This document shows, one piece after another, positions 33,920-44,192 of a stretch of DNA of 64,000 bases. The position numbers and the translations under genes were made by a program. Positions within the stretch are counted from its first letter, which is position 1. The number at the start of each line of letters is the position of its first letter. The notes under the pieces are model-generated. The model was not told where the DNA came from and searched no databases. It saw nothing but the letters and a program-made list of their open reading frames with translations. Source of the stretch: Pinus tabuliformis (taxonomy: Eukaryota > Streptophyta > Pinopsida > Pinales > Pinaceae). The stretch is from NCBI GenBank assembly GCA_031772625.1, contig CM062816.1, positions 1,665,149,385 through 1,665,213,384 of the forward strand, written 5' to 3'.

Positions 33920-34737
33920 GCCCATGCCTATGGTGCTAGAAGAATGAATTTTGCAACACAAACGACCAATTTCCCTACCCCCCCCCCCAATCTGTCACAA
34001 CACTCGACCCAATTTCGCTTTCATAGTACCTTGAATCGTCCTGATATCATTGCCACTATAACAGTGGCTTTCAATGAAGAAATTCGACCATAGGATGAGC
34101 AGGATGCTCAGGCCCATGATTCAATTCTAGAGAAAGAAGATAACAACAAGTAGAAGAAGGTAAAGGAGAAGCAAGCCATTAGCGGATGGAAATGCTCGGA
34201 CAACAGGTTTTCTTCGCCCGGTCGCAAAGATGGCCATAATAGCACTCTGCATGGTGAGGACATCTCTGGAGGCAAGCATGCAGTCGAAGGCAGTTCGGGT
34301 GGCGTGCTAGCGAATGGGGGCATCCCAGATGGCACGTCTACAGCAGTGAAGGACTAGGATGAGTACAGATGTTTCATTGTGGAAGAGCCTCCAGCAAGTG
34401 AGACCTAGTGGATCCATGCAGCCAACTGTTCAAGATGCTAGGTTTCGATGATTCTTGGGGCTCTTTTTGAATGATTTTTCAAACTGTGTGGTAAATTTTG
34501 GTAAAATTTCCTAGATATTTATGTTGGTTTTGAACTGGGACCCCTGCGTGGGCATCTTTTTTAATGGGCTCACTTGGAGTGGTTTCCCCTCGGTGGGCAG
34601 TCCTGTTTTAGTTTTCACTGACTAATCATGACATAACTCTGTTCAGCACCACAGAGGCCGAAGCCTTGTTGCACTTTTACTATTTTTATTAATAAAATTA
34701 GCATTACTTAGAAAAAAAAAATATTAATCCTTTGGGT

Positions 34738-36870
34738 TTATAATTTTATTAATCCCTTGGGTTTACAATATTAATCCCTTTAGTTTATTAATCCCTTGAG
34801 TTTATAATATCAATAATCCCTTGGATTTATAATATTAATCCTTTTGGTTTATAATATTAATAATCTCTTGGGTTAATTAACCTCTTATGTTTCTAAAATC
34901 AGTCAGTTTGGTTTGTAGTATTAATCCCAAGGGTTTATGTTGTTATTAAACACAAGGGTTTATTATTACTTTTGGTTTATAAAATTAATAATCCCTTGGG
35001 TTTATCATATCAATGTGAAGGTTTTCTTAATCCCTTTCATTTATAATAGTAATCTATTGAGTTTACAAAATTAATAATACCTTAGGTTTATAACATTAAT
35101 CACTTGCATTTACAATATTAATAATCCCTCAGGTTTATTGATCGGTTGGTTTTTAATACTAATCACTAGGGTTTAATAATCGCTTCGGTTTATAATATTA
35201 ATAATCACTTGGGTTTATAATACTAATATTAATATTAATAATATATATGGGTTTATGATATATATGGGTTTATAATATATATAGCAATATTAATACTAAT
35301 AATATGTATAATAATATATTAGGGTTTATAATATTATTCCTACAATAATATTAATATTTTTGGTTTATTAATCTTTAACATTTGTAATATTAATGATTTC
35401 TTCGGTTTATTAATCCCTTTGGTTTATAATATCATTCCTTTCAATTTATAATATCAATAATATATTGGATTTATTAATCCCTTGAGATTATAATATTAAT
35501 TCCTCATGTTTATTAATCCCTTAGGTGTAATATTATTCACTTGGGTTTATAATATTAAAAATCCATTGGGTGTATTAATCCTTTGGGTTTATAATATTAA
35601 TAGTCCTTTAGGTTTATTGATCCTTTTTGTTTATAATATTAATCCCTTGGATTTATAATATTAATAACCCCTTGCCATTATTAATCCCTTGGGATTATTA
35701 ATGTTAATAAAACCCTCACGTTTATTAATCCTTTAAGTTTAATAACGTTAGTAATATTAATCCCTCGTGTTTATAATCCCTTGGGTTCATTATATCCTTT
35801 GGCATTATTAATGTTACTCCCTTAGGTTTATTAATGTTAATAAAACTCTATGATTCATTAATCCCTTAGGTTGATTAATTGTCATAATATTAATCCCCTG
35901 AGTTTGTTAATCAATTGGGTTTACTACTGTTAATAATATTAATCCCTTATGTTTATAATCCCTTAGGTTTAGAATATTAATCTCTTGGGTTTATTGATAT
36001 CTTGAATTTCTAATATTAATAATCTCTTTTGTTTATAATCTCATCGGTTTATCATATTAATCCCAAAGGTTTTTAATATTAATCCTTTGGGTTTATTAAT
36101 GTTAATAATAGTAATCCCTTTGGTTTATAATATAAATCGCTTTAGTTTATGAATCCCTTGGGTTTGTAATATTAATAATCCATTGGATTTGCTAATGCCT
36201 TGGTTTTTTAATATTAATCCCTTAGATTTGTTTTATTAATTATTTGGGTTTATAATAATAATTACTTAGGTTTATAATATTAATAATCCCTTGGATTATT
36301 AATATGAATTATTTGTGTTTATAATATTAGTCCCAAGGTCCGCCTCAGGTAGCTCAAGTGGCAAAGGCCATGGAATGAAGTCTCATCGAGCCAGAGATCT
36401 TGCATTCAAATCTTGTGCTACCCTCCCGAATAATGGACATGTAAAATCGAAAATGAGAGAGTCCTACCAGCTTAACAAAAAAAAATATTAATCCCAAGGA
36501 TTTATATTATTAATATCTTTGGTTTATTAGCCCCATGCCTTTGTAATATTGAACCTTTGGGTTAGGCTTATAATATTAATCCCTTGGGTTTATGATATTA
36601 ATTACTTGGGTTTATTAGTCATTTTGGTTGAATATTATTACCTTTGGTTTACAATCACTTAGTTTATAATTTTAATCTCATGGGGTTATAACATTAATTG
36701 CTTTAGGTTATTAGTCCCTTTGGTTGAATATTATTCCCTTTCGTTTATAATCTGTTAATTTATAATTTTAATCCCTTGGGTTTATAATATTAGTCCCTCA
36801 TGTTTATGAATCTCTTCTTTTTATAATATTAATCCCTTGGTTTTATTAATCTTTTAGATTTATAATTATT
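34738..36870. repeat. Satellite-like array, right part (TTAATCCCTTGGGTTTATAATATTAATAATC type)
   Basis: Continuation of 25800-27216 beyond the LINE. Degenerate 20-30-bp units such as AATCCCTTGGGTTTATAATA fill the interval with only the SINE at 36338 as a foreign insert. Units here favour CCCTTGGG; those on the left favour ATTAGGG, so the array had regional variants before the LINE landed. Confidence 0.85.
36323..36498 (+). mobile_element. tRNA-derived SINE with TSD and poly(A)
   Basis: The body 36338-36485 is about 148 bp of non-array sequence. TAGCTCAAGTGG at 36350-36361 fits the RNA polymerase III A box, and GCATTCAAATC at 36402-36412 is a decayed B box (GGTTCRANYCC), about 52 bp downstream. 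It ends in an A run at 36477-36485. AATATTAGTCCCAAG (36323-36337) and AATATTAATCCCAAG (36484-36498) form a 15-bp TSD with one mismatch. It would be mobilised by LINE machinery in trans. Confidence 0.85.
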
Positions 36871-37000
36871 AGTTATTACCATAATTATATTATTATTATT
36901 ATTATTCTAATTTTTATAATATAATAATTAATATATTTTCCCAACAAAAATTCAAACTTTTTATTTAGATAGTAAAAATTTATATCTGCAGATGCAAAAG
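36871..37000. other. Junction between the array and the minus-strand LINE
   Basis: Contains a (TTA)n run (36888-36905) and AT-rich sequence. The 3' end of the minus-strand LINE should lie about here (T run ATTTTTTC at 37003-37010), but no convincing TSD was found. Confidence 0.4.
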
Positions 37001-39316
37001 AATTATTTTTTCTATGTAATCTGAAGAACATAAACATAAAATTCTATGACAAGTACACAAAAAACAAACATAAAACAAGCCTCTCAAAAAAGAGGAAACA
37101 ACCCACATATACAATCCAATAAAACATAAGTATCATTATGACAACAATAACCAGACATAAATATAGTTATACATTAGACACATGAAATATGTCAAAAATG
37201 AAGGATAGAGAGCATTGAAAAATAGAAAGTAGATCCCATATGTAAATTTATAGCAATGACAATATCCAAACCAGTTAATGAAAGGAGGATGCTCATATTC
37301 CTGGGTTGCCCCGTCTATGGTTTCTCATATGTGACAGTTTCCCATAACCTATTGAACACCCTCTTTAGATAAGAGGTTTTCCTAAGAGTTTTGTTCCCTA
37401 TATATGTGGAAAATATAAATAAAACCAAAATGTTGTTTGATGAGCTCAATTTCCTCAATGATTGGAAGAAAAATATGATTTCTACATCACTGAATTACAT
37501 TAAACCAATTTATCAAATTCATGGAATCCCCTAAAACTTGCAAGGAACTTATGCCAATTTTTCTTGCCTAACACAACAATAATTTCAAAGATACAAGCTC
37601 TGCATAATTGTTTGTTCTAGATCCTAGGTCAATTTTGGATTTAAAGTGTCTTTTACTATTGAGGTGAATTATTAGATCACCCCCGCATCATCCTTGAGTA
37701 TCGGATCCTCCATCGAAGTATGCTCATGGGATTTATGGATTGTTTTTTTCTTCTCTAATAACTCACAGAGCTTGAGTCGACTAGGAGTCTAGGATTAAAG
37801 AGTAAATTGCTACAATTTCATAGGCTATAAGAGAAGGAGCCAAAGATTTGTCTCTAAAGATTCCTTTCTTTCTTTCCAGCCATATCCCCCACCTTATTAA
37901 TGGTGGTACATTCCTTATTCTTTAATCTCTCACATCATTCCACCACTTTTTCCAAGCTTCCCCTATCTTTATACCTCTCCATTGAATTTTGAAATCAAGA
38001 AGACTCAATGAAGATTCCCAAAATTTAAAATATGGTTAACCATTTATGAAAGTATGGGTAACTGTTTCTTCTTCATTTTTACACAACACACACCAACCTT
38101 GCCCATGTTTTTTTCTTTTCTAACGATTATCCCATGTTGGGACTTTGTTCCTAAGGAGACACCAAATGAATAACCATGTCTTAGATGGGCATTCCAGTTT
38201 CCATAAAGGCTTCCACTACCAAAGTTGGTGGCCCCAAACTCTTCTTTCAATTTGATAGCTATAACCAAATTTTGTGGAGTAAAATCCTGCTGGTGCATGC
38301 ACCCATCTGAGTCCATCTTCCTTATCCCTAATCTTGACATGTGTTCCTTATAATTATTTAATGTAATCCTTCCACGAAGCTTCAAAGTTTTCATTTATAT
38401 GTATTTGTTCAACCGATTTCTAGCCTTGAGGCTAGAGTAAGGATCCCTCCTCATCTACTTCCTAGTTTAGGTAAAGGATCCCTCGATAATTTAGGCATAT
38501 GAATAGATCCCTTGGGAGTTCATGTTATGCTCTACACCCCACCCAAGGGTCAATACAAATTATAATTTTTTCTCCATTTCCTATGTGCAAGGAAGTCCAC
38601 CCTCAATAACCCTAAAGGATTCCACTATAGGTTTCCATAATATTGAAGCATTTGGAAAACTCTTTTCCATCCTTCACTCCCACTCCTCAAACGAGAGTAG
38701 GTAGATGCATTTTATTTTGACCACTGATGTCCATAGGTTTTCCACAGAGATTATGTACCACCTAGATTTAGCCACAAGAGAACTAGAAAAAACAAGATTA
38801 TCCTTAATTCCCCAACCTCCCCAAGCTTTTGGTAAAGCTATATTTTCCCATGCCACCCAGGGGAGAGCTCCTTCTTCCATCTCTCCTACCCTTTGGGAAT
38901 CCATGCAAGGGCTATCCAATATACAAGAATTTCCAGTAGGACTAATTCAATCAGTACAATCCTCCTAGGCCTTGAGATCCATTTAAAACTCCAATGTTTA
39001 ATACATTTTTCAATCTTTGCAAAGAGTCACTTCCAGTCATGTTTTTATAGGAGTCATATTTTAGGTGGAGCCCTAAGTATTTGAGACTATCCTTCATAAG
39101 TTTTTCTTCGAATGGAAGGAAATACTATGCCCTGTCGATTTATTCCTGTGATAAACCTTCATTTACCAAAGTGGAATTTTTCTCATTTATACACATACTA
39201 ATAGCTTCTAGGAATGAGTTGAGAGTCTGTTTCAACTACTAAAGTTCCCTTATGTACCCATCATTGAACAAGAGAATATCATCTAGAAACAGGAGATGCA
39301 TTATGAATATGTTTTT
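37000..39316 (-). mobile_element. Minus-strand LINE, downstream half (RT active site to 3' end)
   Basis: Read on the minus strand, 39316 downward continues the RT that begins at 52154. It gives IFIMHLLFLDDILLFNDGYI with the catalytic FLDD at 39278-39289, then KYLGLHLKYDS (about 39060) and VAWENIALPKAWGGWGIKDN (about 38800-38850). Next comes an RVT-type zinc finger, WKLECPSKTWLFIW, VPTWDN, then CVLCKNEEETVTHTF (38050-38200, one stop). 38000 to about 37000 is 3' untranslated-like sequence. Several stops and frame changes make it inactive. The 3' boundary is approximate. Confidence 0.85.
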
Positions 39317-40768
39317 AGTAACACCCTTCCCTTGTGTGCTAAATTATTGTAAACCTAAGCTGAGTTAAAGTTAGGTGTGATATCCTCCCTTTTGTGTTAA
39401 ATGATTGTAAACCTAAGCTGAGGAAAGCTAGGTGTGATACCCTCCTTTATGGGTTAAACTATTCTAAACCTAAGCTGAGGAAAGCTAGGTGACATGTGAT
39501 ATGAAAATAAAATGTGCTATTACCTAAATTAATAAAATAAATCACTTGGAGGGTGGAGCACCAAGAGAGAGGATATTCTTGCCAAATCCCATTGATGAAT
39601 GGGATAAACATGAATCATTCATGATAAAGCTTCTAGATGTGATTCTAGATAAGCTTGGATGGATTGGAGATCTATCGGATGGATGGGAGATAAAGATCCA
39701 TTAGACATAAAAGCTTTGCAGGAGATAAAGGCATGCTTTTATGAGGAAAATCCTCGTGGGAGATAAAGACAAGATTTTCCGAAAAATACCTACGAAAATG
39801 GAAAAGTCCATAAAATCAGGATGTTGCTAATGGAAACTAAATCATGAAAGAGGGTATTAAATATCTAGTGCATTGATCAATTGAGGACGGTTGATCCTTG
39901 GCAAGAAACTTGGCTCGGGGGGAATCCGAGGTGATTCATGGTTGGGTGGTGGTGCTCCTCTATCCAAGTGATTTTTTTACATGGATTCACATGCCTGGAA
40001 TGTTTTGTATGCCAGTCTCTTACATTTCATGTGATTATTTTTTTTTATTCAGTATTGGATATGTTGCCCCGACTTGGTTTATGTGTTAGTATGATGATAT
40101 CTATATTTATGTTATGGATTCTATTCTTATGCCTTTGAATGAGTAGGGTATCAAATGAATCTAATGGATATCTTCATTATGTTAGTGAAGAATCCTTTAA
40201 TGTTATATAAAGCCTCTTGTTAACATGGAAAATAGTGGTAGATGCTTGCAAATCATTATCATATAATGTAAGTGAAGGAATAGTCTATGATGGTTATATT
40301 ATCTATTGTACAAATAGTCAATGAGTCTAGATTGCATTTTGTTTATTGCTTAGAACTTATCTTATTATGGAACCGATCGAATCTTACTATGCATGTGGTT
40401 CACTGATTAAATAGATTTTATATAGTTTATGCATGAATATGGTAATTAGGCATGAGATATAGATGCATGCAGAACTGTTAGGAGGTAAGTTCTATATAAT
40501 CCAATGGACGAGGATTTCGTTACCATGCATGTCACCAGAGGTTTGAGGACTGCATGTTATAGATCCTTTCCTTCCAACTATAGTTGTGTTATAGAAATCA
40601 TTCAATGAAGATAAGATGATGTGTCTATGGTATAAATCTCCTTCCTAAAGGTGACATAGCAGTCTGACTAGGGGAAAGGAACATCGAACCTTAACTATGT
40701 CTAAGAAAATTTATTTTTTTTAGGGGATTTGGGATTATTTTCCAAATAGGCCATGGAGGTTTGTTACA
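39317..40768 (+). repeat. 5' LTR of the large element
   Basis: About 1452 bp, starting AGTAACACCC (TG changed to AG; the 3' copy has TGTAACACCC) and ending TTGTTACA. TGTAAC...GTTACA forms a 6-bp terminal inverted repeat. Three 57-bp direct repeats (39327, 39384, 39441) containing TTGTAAACCTAAGCTGAG lie at its start. A TATATAAA box is at 40204-40211. By eye, roughly one position in ten differs from the 3' LTR in a 240-bp sample, indicating an old insertion. Confidence 0.9.
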
Positions 40769-40770
40769 AA

Positions 40771-40782
40771 TGGTATTGGAGC
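40771..40782 (+). other. Primer-binding site of the large element
   Basis: TGGTATTGGAGC, two bases after the LTR end, matches the initiator tRNA-Met site TGGTATCAGAGC with two changes, which supports reading the element on the plus strand. The stretch 40783-41187 is leader-like and holds a frame (40896-41159) without recognisable motif. Confidence 0.8.
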
Positions 40783-41187
40783 ATCAAGCTCAAAAATTGT
40801 GGCCTATGGGCCAATACACCTCCATAGGCTATGGACAAGTTCAAGGCTGAACATGGCCTGACTACCACAAACTTTGCGAAAGGGTTCTGGTATAAGTGTT
40901 AAATCTGGGCTCCTTAAGATTTAATCTAAATATTAAAAATGTTAATGCCATATGCACAGTTCTGGTTTCATGCAATATTTATGTCTGTCATAAAAACGAA
41001 TTCGTTAGGAAGGGACAACATAAATATATAGGTGGAACTGCTAAAGGGTTAAAAAGACCCTATAAGGTAATGTTAAGATTTAAATATGGGAATATATTGA
41101 GTTTACGAGTCCTTAAAAACAAAAAAATCAACACCCTCCCATATATAAATTATAGATAGATATATTACGGATGTACATCTATGCATG

Positions 41188-41523
41188 ACGGTATATATAT
41201 GGTCTAAAAGTAGATAATCATAAACATCATAAGGACGGTGAAAGCACTAACAATTTGAATGGTAAAGTAATGTCATATGAATCTGCATTGCTAAAGTAAT
41301 GTCATATGAATTTGACTTGACGAGGAACGAAAAATCATATTGGAACCTAGAGCAGTCACAGAAACAAGAACCTGAAAGCTACGAAAAAATTCAATTTCAG
41401 AGTATCTCATCAAGTGGAAGAACTTACCTGCAGAATATTCCACATGGGAGGACAATAATTTTATACAGAAGCATAAAGAACTACTCAAGCATTGAGGACA
41501 ACACTTTTTGAAAGAGAGGGGCA
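41188..41523 (+). pseudogene. Integrase chromodomain fragment, copy 2 (upstream of the chromovirus 5' LTR)
   Basis: Near-duplicate of 1-335. After about 125 bp of unidentified sequence it reads KIILEPRAVTETRT, stop, KLRKNSISEYLIKWKNLP, STWEDNNFIQKHKELLKH, then a purine-rich tract into an LTR. It carries the same in-frame TGA as copy 1; copy 3 at 44270 has CGA. Finding the 3' end of a gypsy interior immediately before a '5' LTR' means that LTR is shared by two element bodies, as in tandem or recombined copies. Confidence 0.85.
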
Positions 41524-41856
41524 TGTTAGGTCCCTATACTACTAGTGTAACCCCTTACTGTTACTAGTACAACCCCCTTATTATATCGTTGTGCACATGT
41601 AGTCCCCATATTATTATTATTGTGCCCTATAGAATCCTACTATTGTTATTATTGTGCCCTTACATTATTATTCTTATGTTGGCTCTGATTATATTATGAC
41701 CCCTTAGACTCCTATATATAGAAACGAGGCCTTGTCATTTGTATCATCTAAGAATTGTTCATTTGTGTAATGTAAAGGAGGTTACCCCCTCGAAGAGGCT
41801 TATTTCTAAGGTGTTGATCTATATTTTCTATCTTTTTGTGAATTGGTTTCATAACA
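41524..41856 (+). repeat. 5' LTR of the rearranged chromovirus
   Basis: TGTTAGGTCC...CATAACA, 333 bp, TATATATA at 41713-41720. An internal duplicated stretch (TATTATTGTGCCC repeated about 35 bp apart) is shared with the 3' LTR and absent from copy 1. TGGTATCAGAGC, an exact initiator tRNA-Met primer site, follows at 41859-41870. By eye, about 25 differences from 44440-44771. Confidence 0.9.
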
Positions 41857-41899
41857 TTTGGTATCAGAGCTTTGGATTCTAGGGTTTCGCTGCTTCAAA

Positions 41900-42630
41900 C
41901 AGGTCATCATGGCATTTTCGTTATAACTTTTTTTTGCAACGTTTCAGAAGTGAAAAGAAAAACCCATTTTATACAAAATCGCGTTGGACATCCAATCCCA
42001 ATTTCAGATCTTGTCTCGCTAAATTTTCGGAGATATGACCTAAGGAAGTTAGAGTTTAGGCAAGCTCCAGAATTTCATCTAAAACTGGTCATCGTGGAAT
42101 TTTCTCTATACCATTTTTGCTACGAATTTTCAGAAGCTAAAACAAAAACCCATTTGAGAAAAAATCAATCTAAACCTTGAGTCTGAATTTTTGATCTTGG
42201 ATCACTATATTTTAGGATATATGATCTGAGTAAGTTATGGTTTTTGTAGACTCTCGAAATACATCTTAAACAGGTGACCTTGGGAAAATCATCATAACTT
42301 TCTCTCTAAGCATTAGATTGAAATTTCGTAAGAAGTTATAGTAAGAGGATAGACTTTAGTTGTTTGTGTGTATTTTTCAGATCCGAAGCTCAAAACAGTT
42401 ACACGTGGCACTTCATACGAGTTCACTATTCTGAAAAGGTATATAATTAGGTCATCTTGGGAGATTGTGCATAACTATTTCTTGGAGAATACAATTTCGA
42501 TCAGACTGGTGGCATTAGAAGGAGGACATAGAGCGCTACTACAGATCGTGATTTTAGAACTGGAAGATCTGAAAATACAGAGTTACAGTAGTTTCAATAT
42601 TGAGCTCCTAAAATCAAGAAAAGGCAATAT
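41900..42630 (+). repeat. Chromovirus leader with four degenerate repeats of about 180-186 bp
   Basis: GGTCATC-type starts recur at 41902, 42087, 42273 and 42450. Each is followed by a TATAACTTTTT-like stretch, and the first two also by TCAGAAG.GAAAA.AAAACCCATTT. The open frames at 41872-42180 and from 42368 run across them. The leader precedes gag. Copy 1 keeps only the first unit to position 745. Confidence 0.7.
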
Positions 42631-43281
42631 GAGGAAGTTTGATGGCAACGATCCGGTAAATTGGATACTACAAATGGAGCAATATTTTGATATACATGAG
42701 GTTCAACTATTACAAAAGGTACGTATTTCATCTTCATATTTAGAACCGGATCAATTTTTATGGTATAAAGGGATTTTTTCTCGTAAACCACTTGTTACGT
42801 GGTCAATTTTCACGGAGGAAATGATAGCATATTATGAGGATAAAAAGAGAAACACCTTCTTTAGCCAATTTATAAATCTCAAACAAAAGTATTCAATGAT
42901 AGAGCACATTGAGGACTTTAAAAAATTGAATATAAGAGAAAATGATATTCCAGAGAGGTAGAGGATTGATGTCTCCATAGGGACTTTAGAGGATAACATT
43001 CAACATGAGGTTTGTCTTTGGGAACCTGATTCACTAGAGAAGGCATTCAGGTTGGCAAGAAAAGTGGAAAGCAAAATTATGGCTACAAGGAATTCTACCC
43101 CTCACAACTAGAAACATGGAAGTGTTGTTTGTCCTAGCCTTCCACAACCTACAAGGGTGACACCACAACAATTGGAAGAAAAAAGAGCAAAAGGACTTTG
43201 TTACAATTGTGATAAAAAATACATTAAAGGTCATAAGTGTGCTGAGAAGAAATTATTTTACATTGATTGTGAAGAGGAGTA
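42629..43281 (+). pseudogene. Chromovirus gag (capsid-type region and CCHC-like zinc knuckle)
   Basis: MRKFDGNDPVNWILQMEQYF, SSYLEPDQFLWYKG, TWSIFTEEM, FFSQFINLKQKYS and EHIEDFKKLNI are hallmark steps of the plant gypsy Retrotrans_gag domain. The frame 42368-42961 ends at TAG; the continuation (SIGTLEDNIQHEVCLWEPDS, AFRLARKVESK) is in frame beyond it. A knuckle LCYNCDKKYIKGHKC (about 43195-43240) precedes EKKLFYID, as in full elements. Further stops occur at 43109 and 43281. Gag would package element RNA; this copy cannot make the full protein. Confidence 0.9.
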
Positions 43282-43345
43282 AGAAAAGGACCAAGAAACA
43301 TCAAAAGAAGAGGATATACACCAGGAACCAACCCCAGAGAAAGAA

Positions 43346-43713
43346 GAAATGAATCCGACCATATCTTGTAAAGCATTAGAAAGAATTACCACTCCTCAAA
43401 CTGTCAAGATAGAAGGACATATCAAGAAGAAGAAGGTTCAAGAAGTGAAAGATCACATCGAGAAAGAAGAAATGAATCTGACCATATCTTTTAATGCATT
43501 GGCCAAAATTACCACTCCTCAAATTATCAAGATAGAAGTACATATGAAGAAGAAAATGTTCAAGAAGTGAAAGATCACATCAAGCATCAAGAAATGAATC
43601 CAACCATATCTTGTAATGCATTGGAAGAAATTACCACTCCTCAAACTCTCAAGATAGAAAGACATATCAAGAAGAAAAATATTCAAGAAGTGAAAGATCA
43701 CATCAAGCATCAA
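43346..43713 (+). repeat. 123-bp triplication at the start of the protease region
   Basis: Three tandem units start GAAATGAATC at 43346, 43469 and 43591 (periods 123 and 122 bp). Each encodes EEMNPTISCKALERITTPQT and IEGHIKKKK-like sequence, then QEVKDHI. In intact elements this segment appears once, just before the protease active site (DSGSTHNF-like), which is absent here. The first unit is 41 codons, so duplication kept the frame; a 1-bp loss in the second unit shifts the third. Confidence 0.9.
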
Positions 43714-43849
43714 CAACAAGTTCTCCAACATAAGGATAACGCCACTTTGGTGCAAAATTGAATGAAACAACAGGCAAATCAACATCACAATGAAAGAAGT
43801 TTTGATGTAGGTGATTGGGTAATTTTACAGCTACATCTCAAGCAAGCTA
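43714..43849 (+). pseudogene. Integrase C-terminal fragment, out of order
   Basis: NATLVQN, stop, MKQQANQHHNERSFDVGDWV then ILQLHLKQ is the segment between the integrase core and the GPY/F module of plant chromoviruses. Normally it comes after RNase H and the integrase core. Here it follows the protease start directly and precedes RNase H. The junction with RNase H (LKQ then AIYEKKML) is in frame, consistent with template switching rather than random breakage. Confidence 0.85.
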
Positions 43850-44192
43850 TTTATGAGAAGAAAATGTTGGAAATACTACATGCACTTAAGAAATGGTGAC
43901 CTTACCTAATAGGAAGACACTTCAAGGTAAAAATGGATCATGATAATCTTAGATACTTTTTAGAACAAAGATTATCTTTAGAAGAACAGAAGAAATGGGT
44001 CACAAATATTTGGGTTATGACTTTGAAATCATCTACAAAAAAGGGAATAAAAATGTTGTTGCATATGCACTCTCAAGAAAGGATGAAGATGTGGAAGCAT
44101 TTCTTTGAGCTATTTCTATTATCCAACCAGATTGGATAAATGAAGCAAGGGATGAATGGAAGAAGGATGAAGAAGTGTGACCACTCTTTCAG
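43850..44192 (+). pseudogene. RNase H domain of the chromovirus
   Basis: AIYEKKMLEILHALKKW, stop, PYLIGRHFKVKMDHDNLRYF and LEQRLSLEEQKKWVTNI match the gypsy RNase H. After a frameshift near 44010 it continues GYDFEIIYKKG, VVAYALSRKDEDVEAF and IIQPDWINEARDEWKK. The usual VVADALSRK has lost its catalytic Asp (Tyr here), so the domain would be inactive even without the stop. The reverse transcriptase palm that should precede it is missing altogether. Confidence 0.9.

Larger units (their letters stand above)
27199..34737 (+). mobile_element. Full-length non-LTR retrotransposon (plant L1-type LINE) with perfect 18-bp TSD
   Basis: AATATTAATCCTTTGGGT at 27199-27216 and 34720-34737 is a perfect target duplication flanking a 7.5-kb body (27217-34719) that ends in an A run from 34712. 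It is inserted into the AT-rich array. In order it holds a 5' UTR (27217 to about 27650, with a G run at 27390), ORF1 with a CCHC knuckle, ORF2 (endonuclease, reverse transcriptase, RVT-type zinc finger, RNase H) and a 1.4-kb 3' region with a third open frame. The perfect TSD says the insertion is younger than the array, yet ORF1 and ORF2 hold about ten stops and several frameshifts, so it is inactive. Confidence 0.95.
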
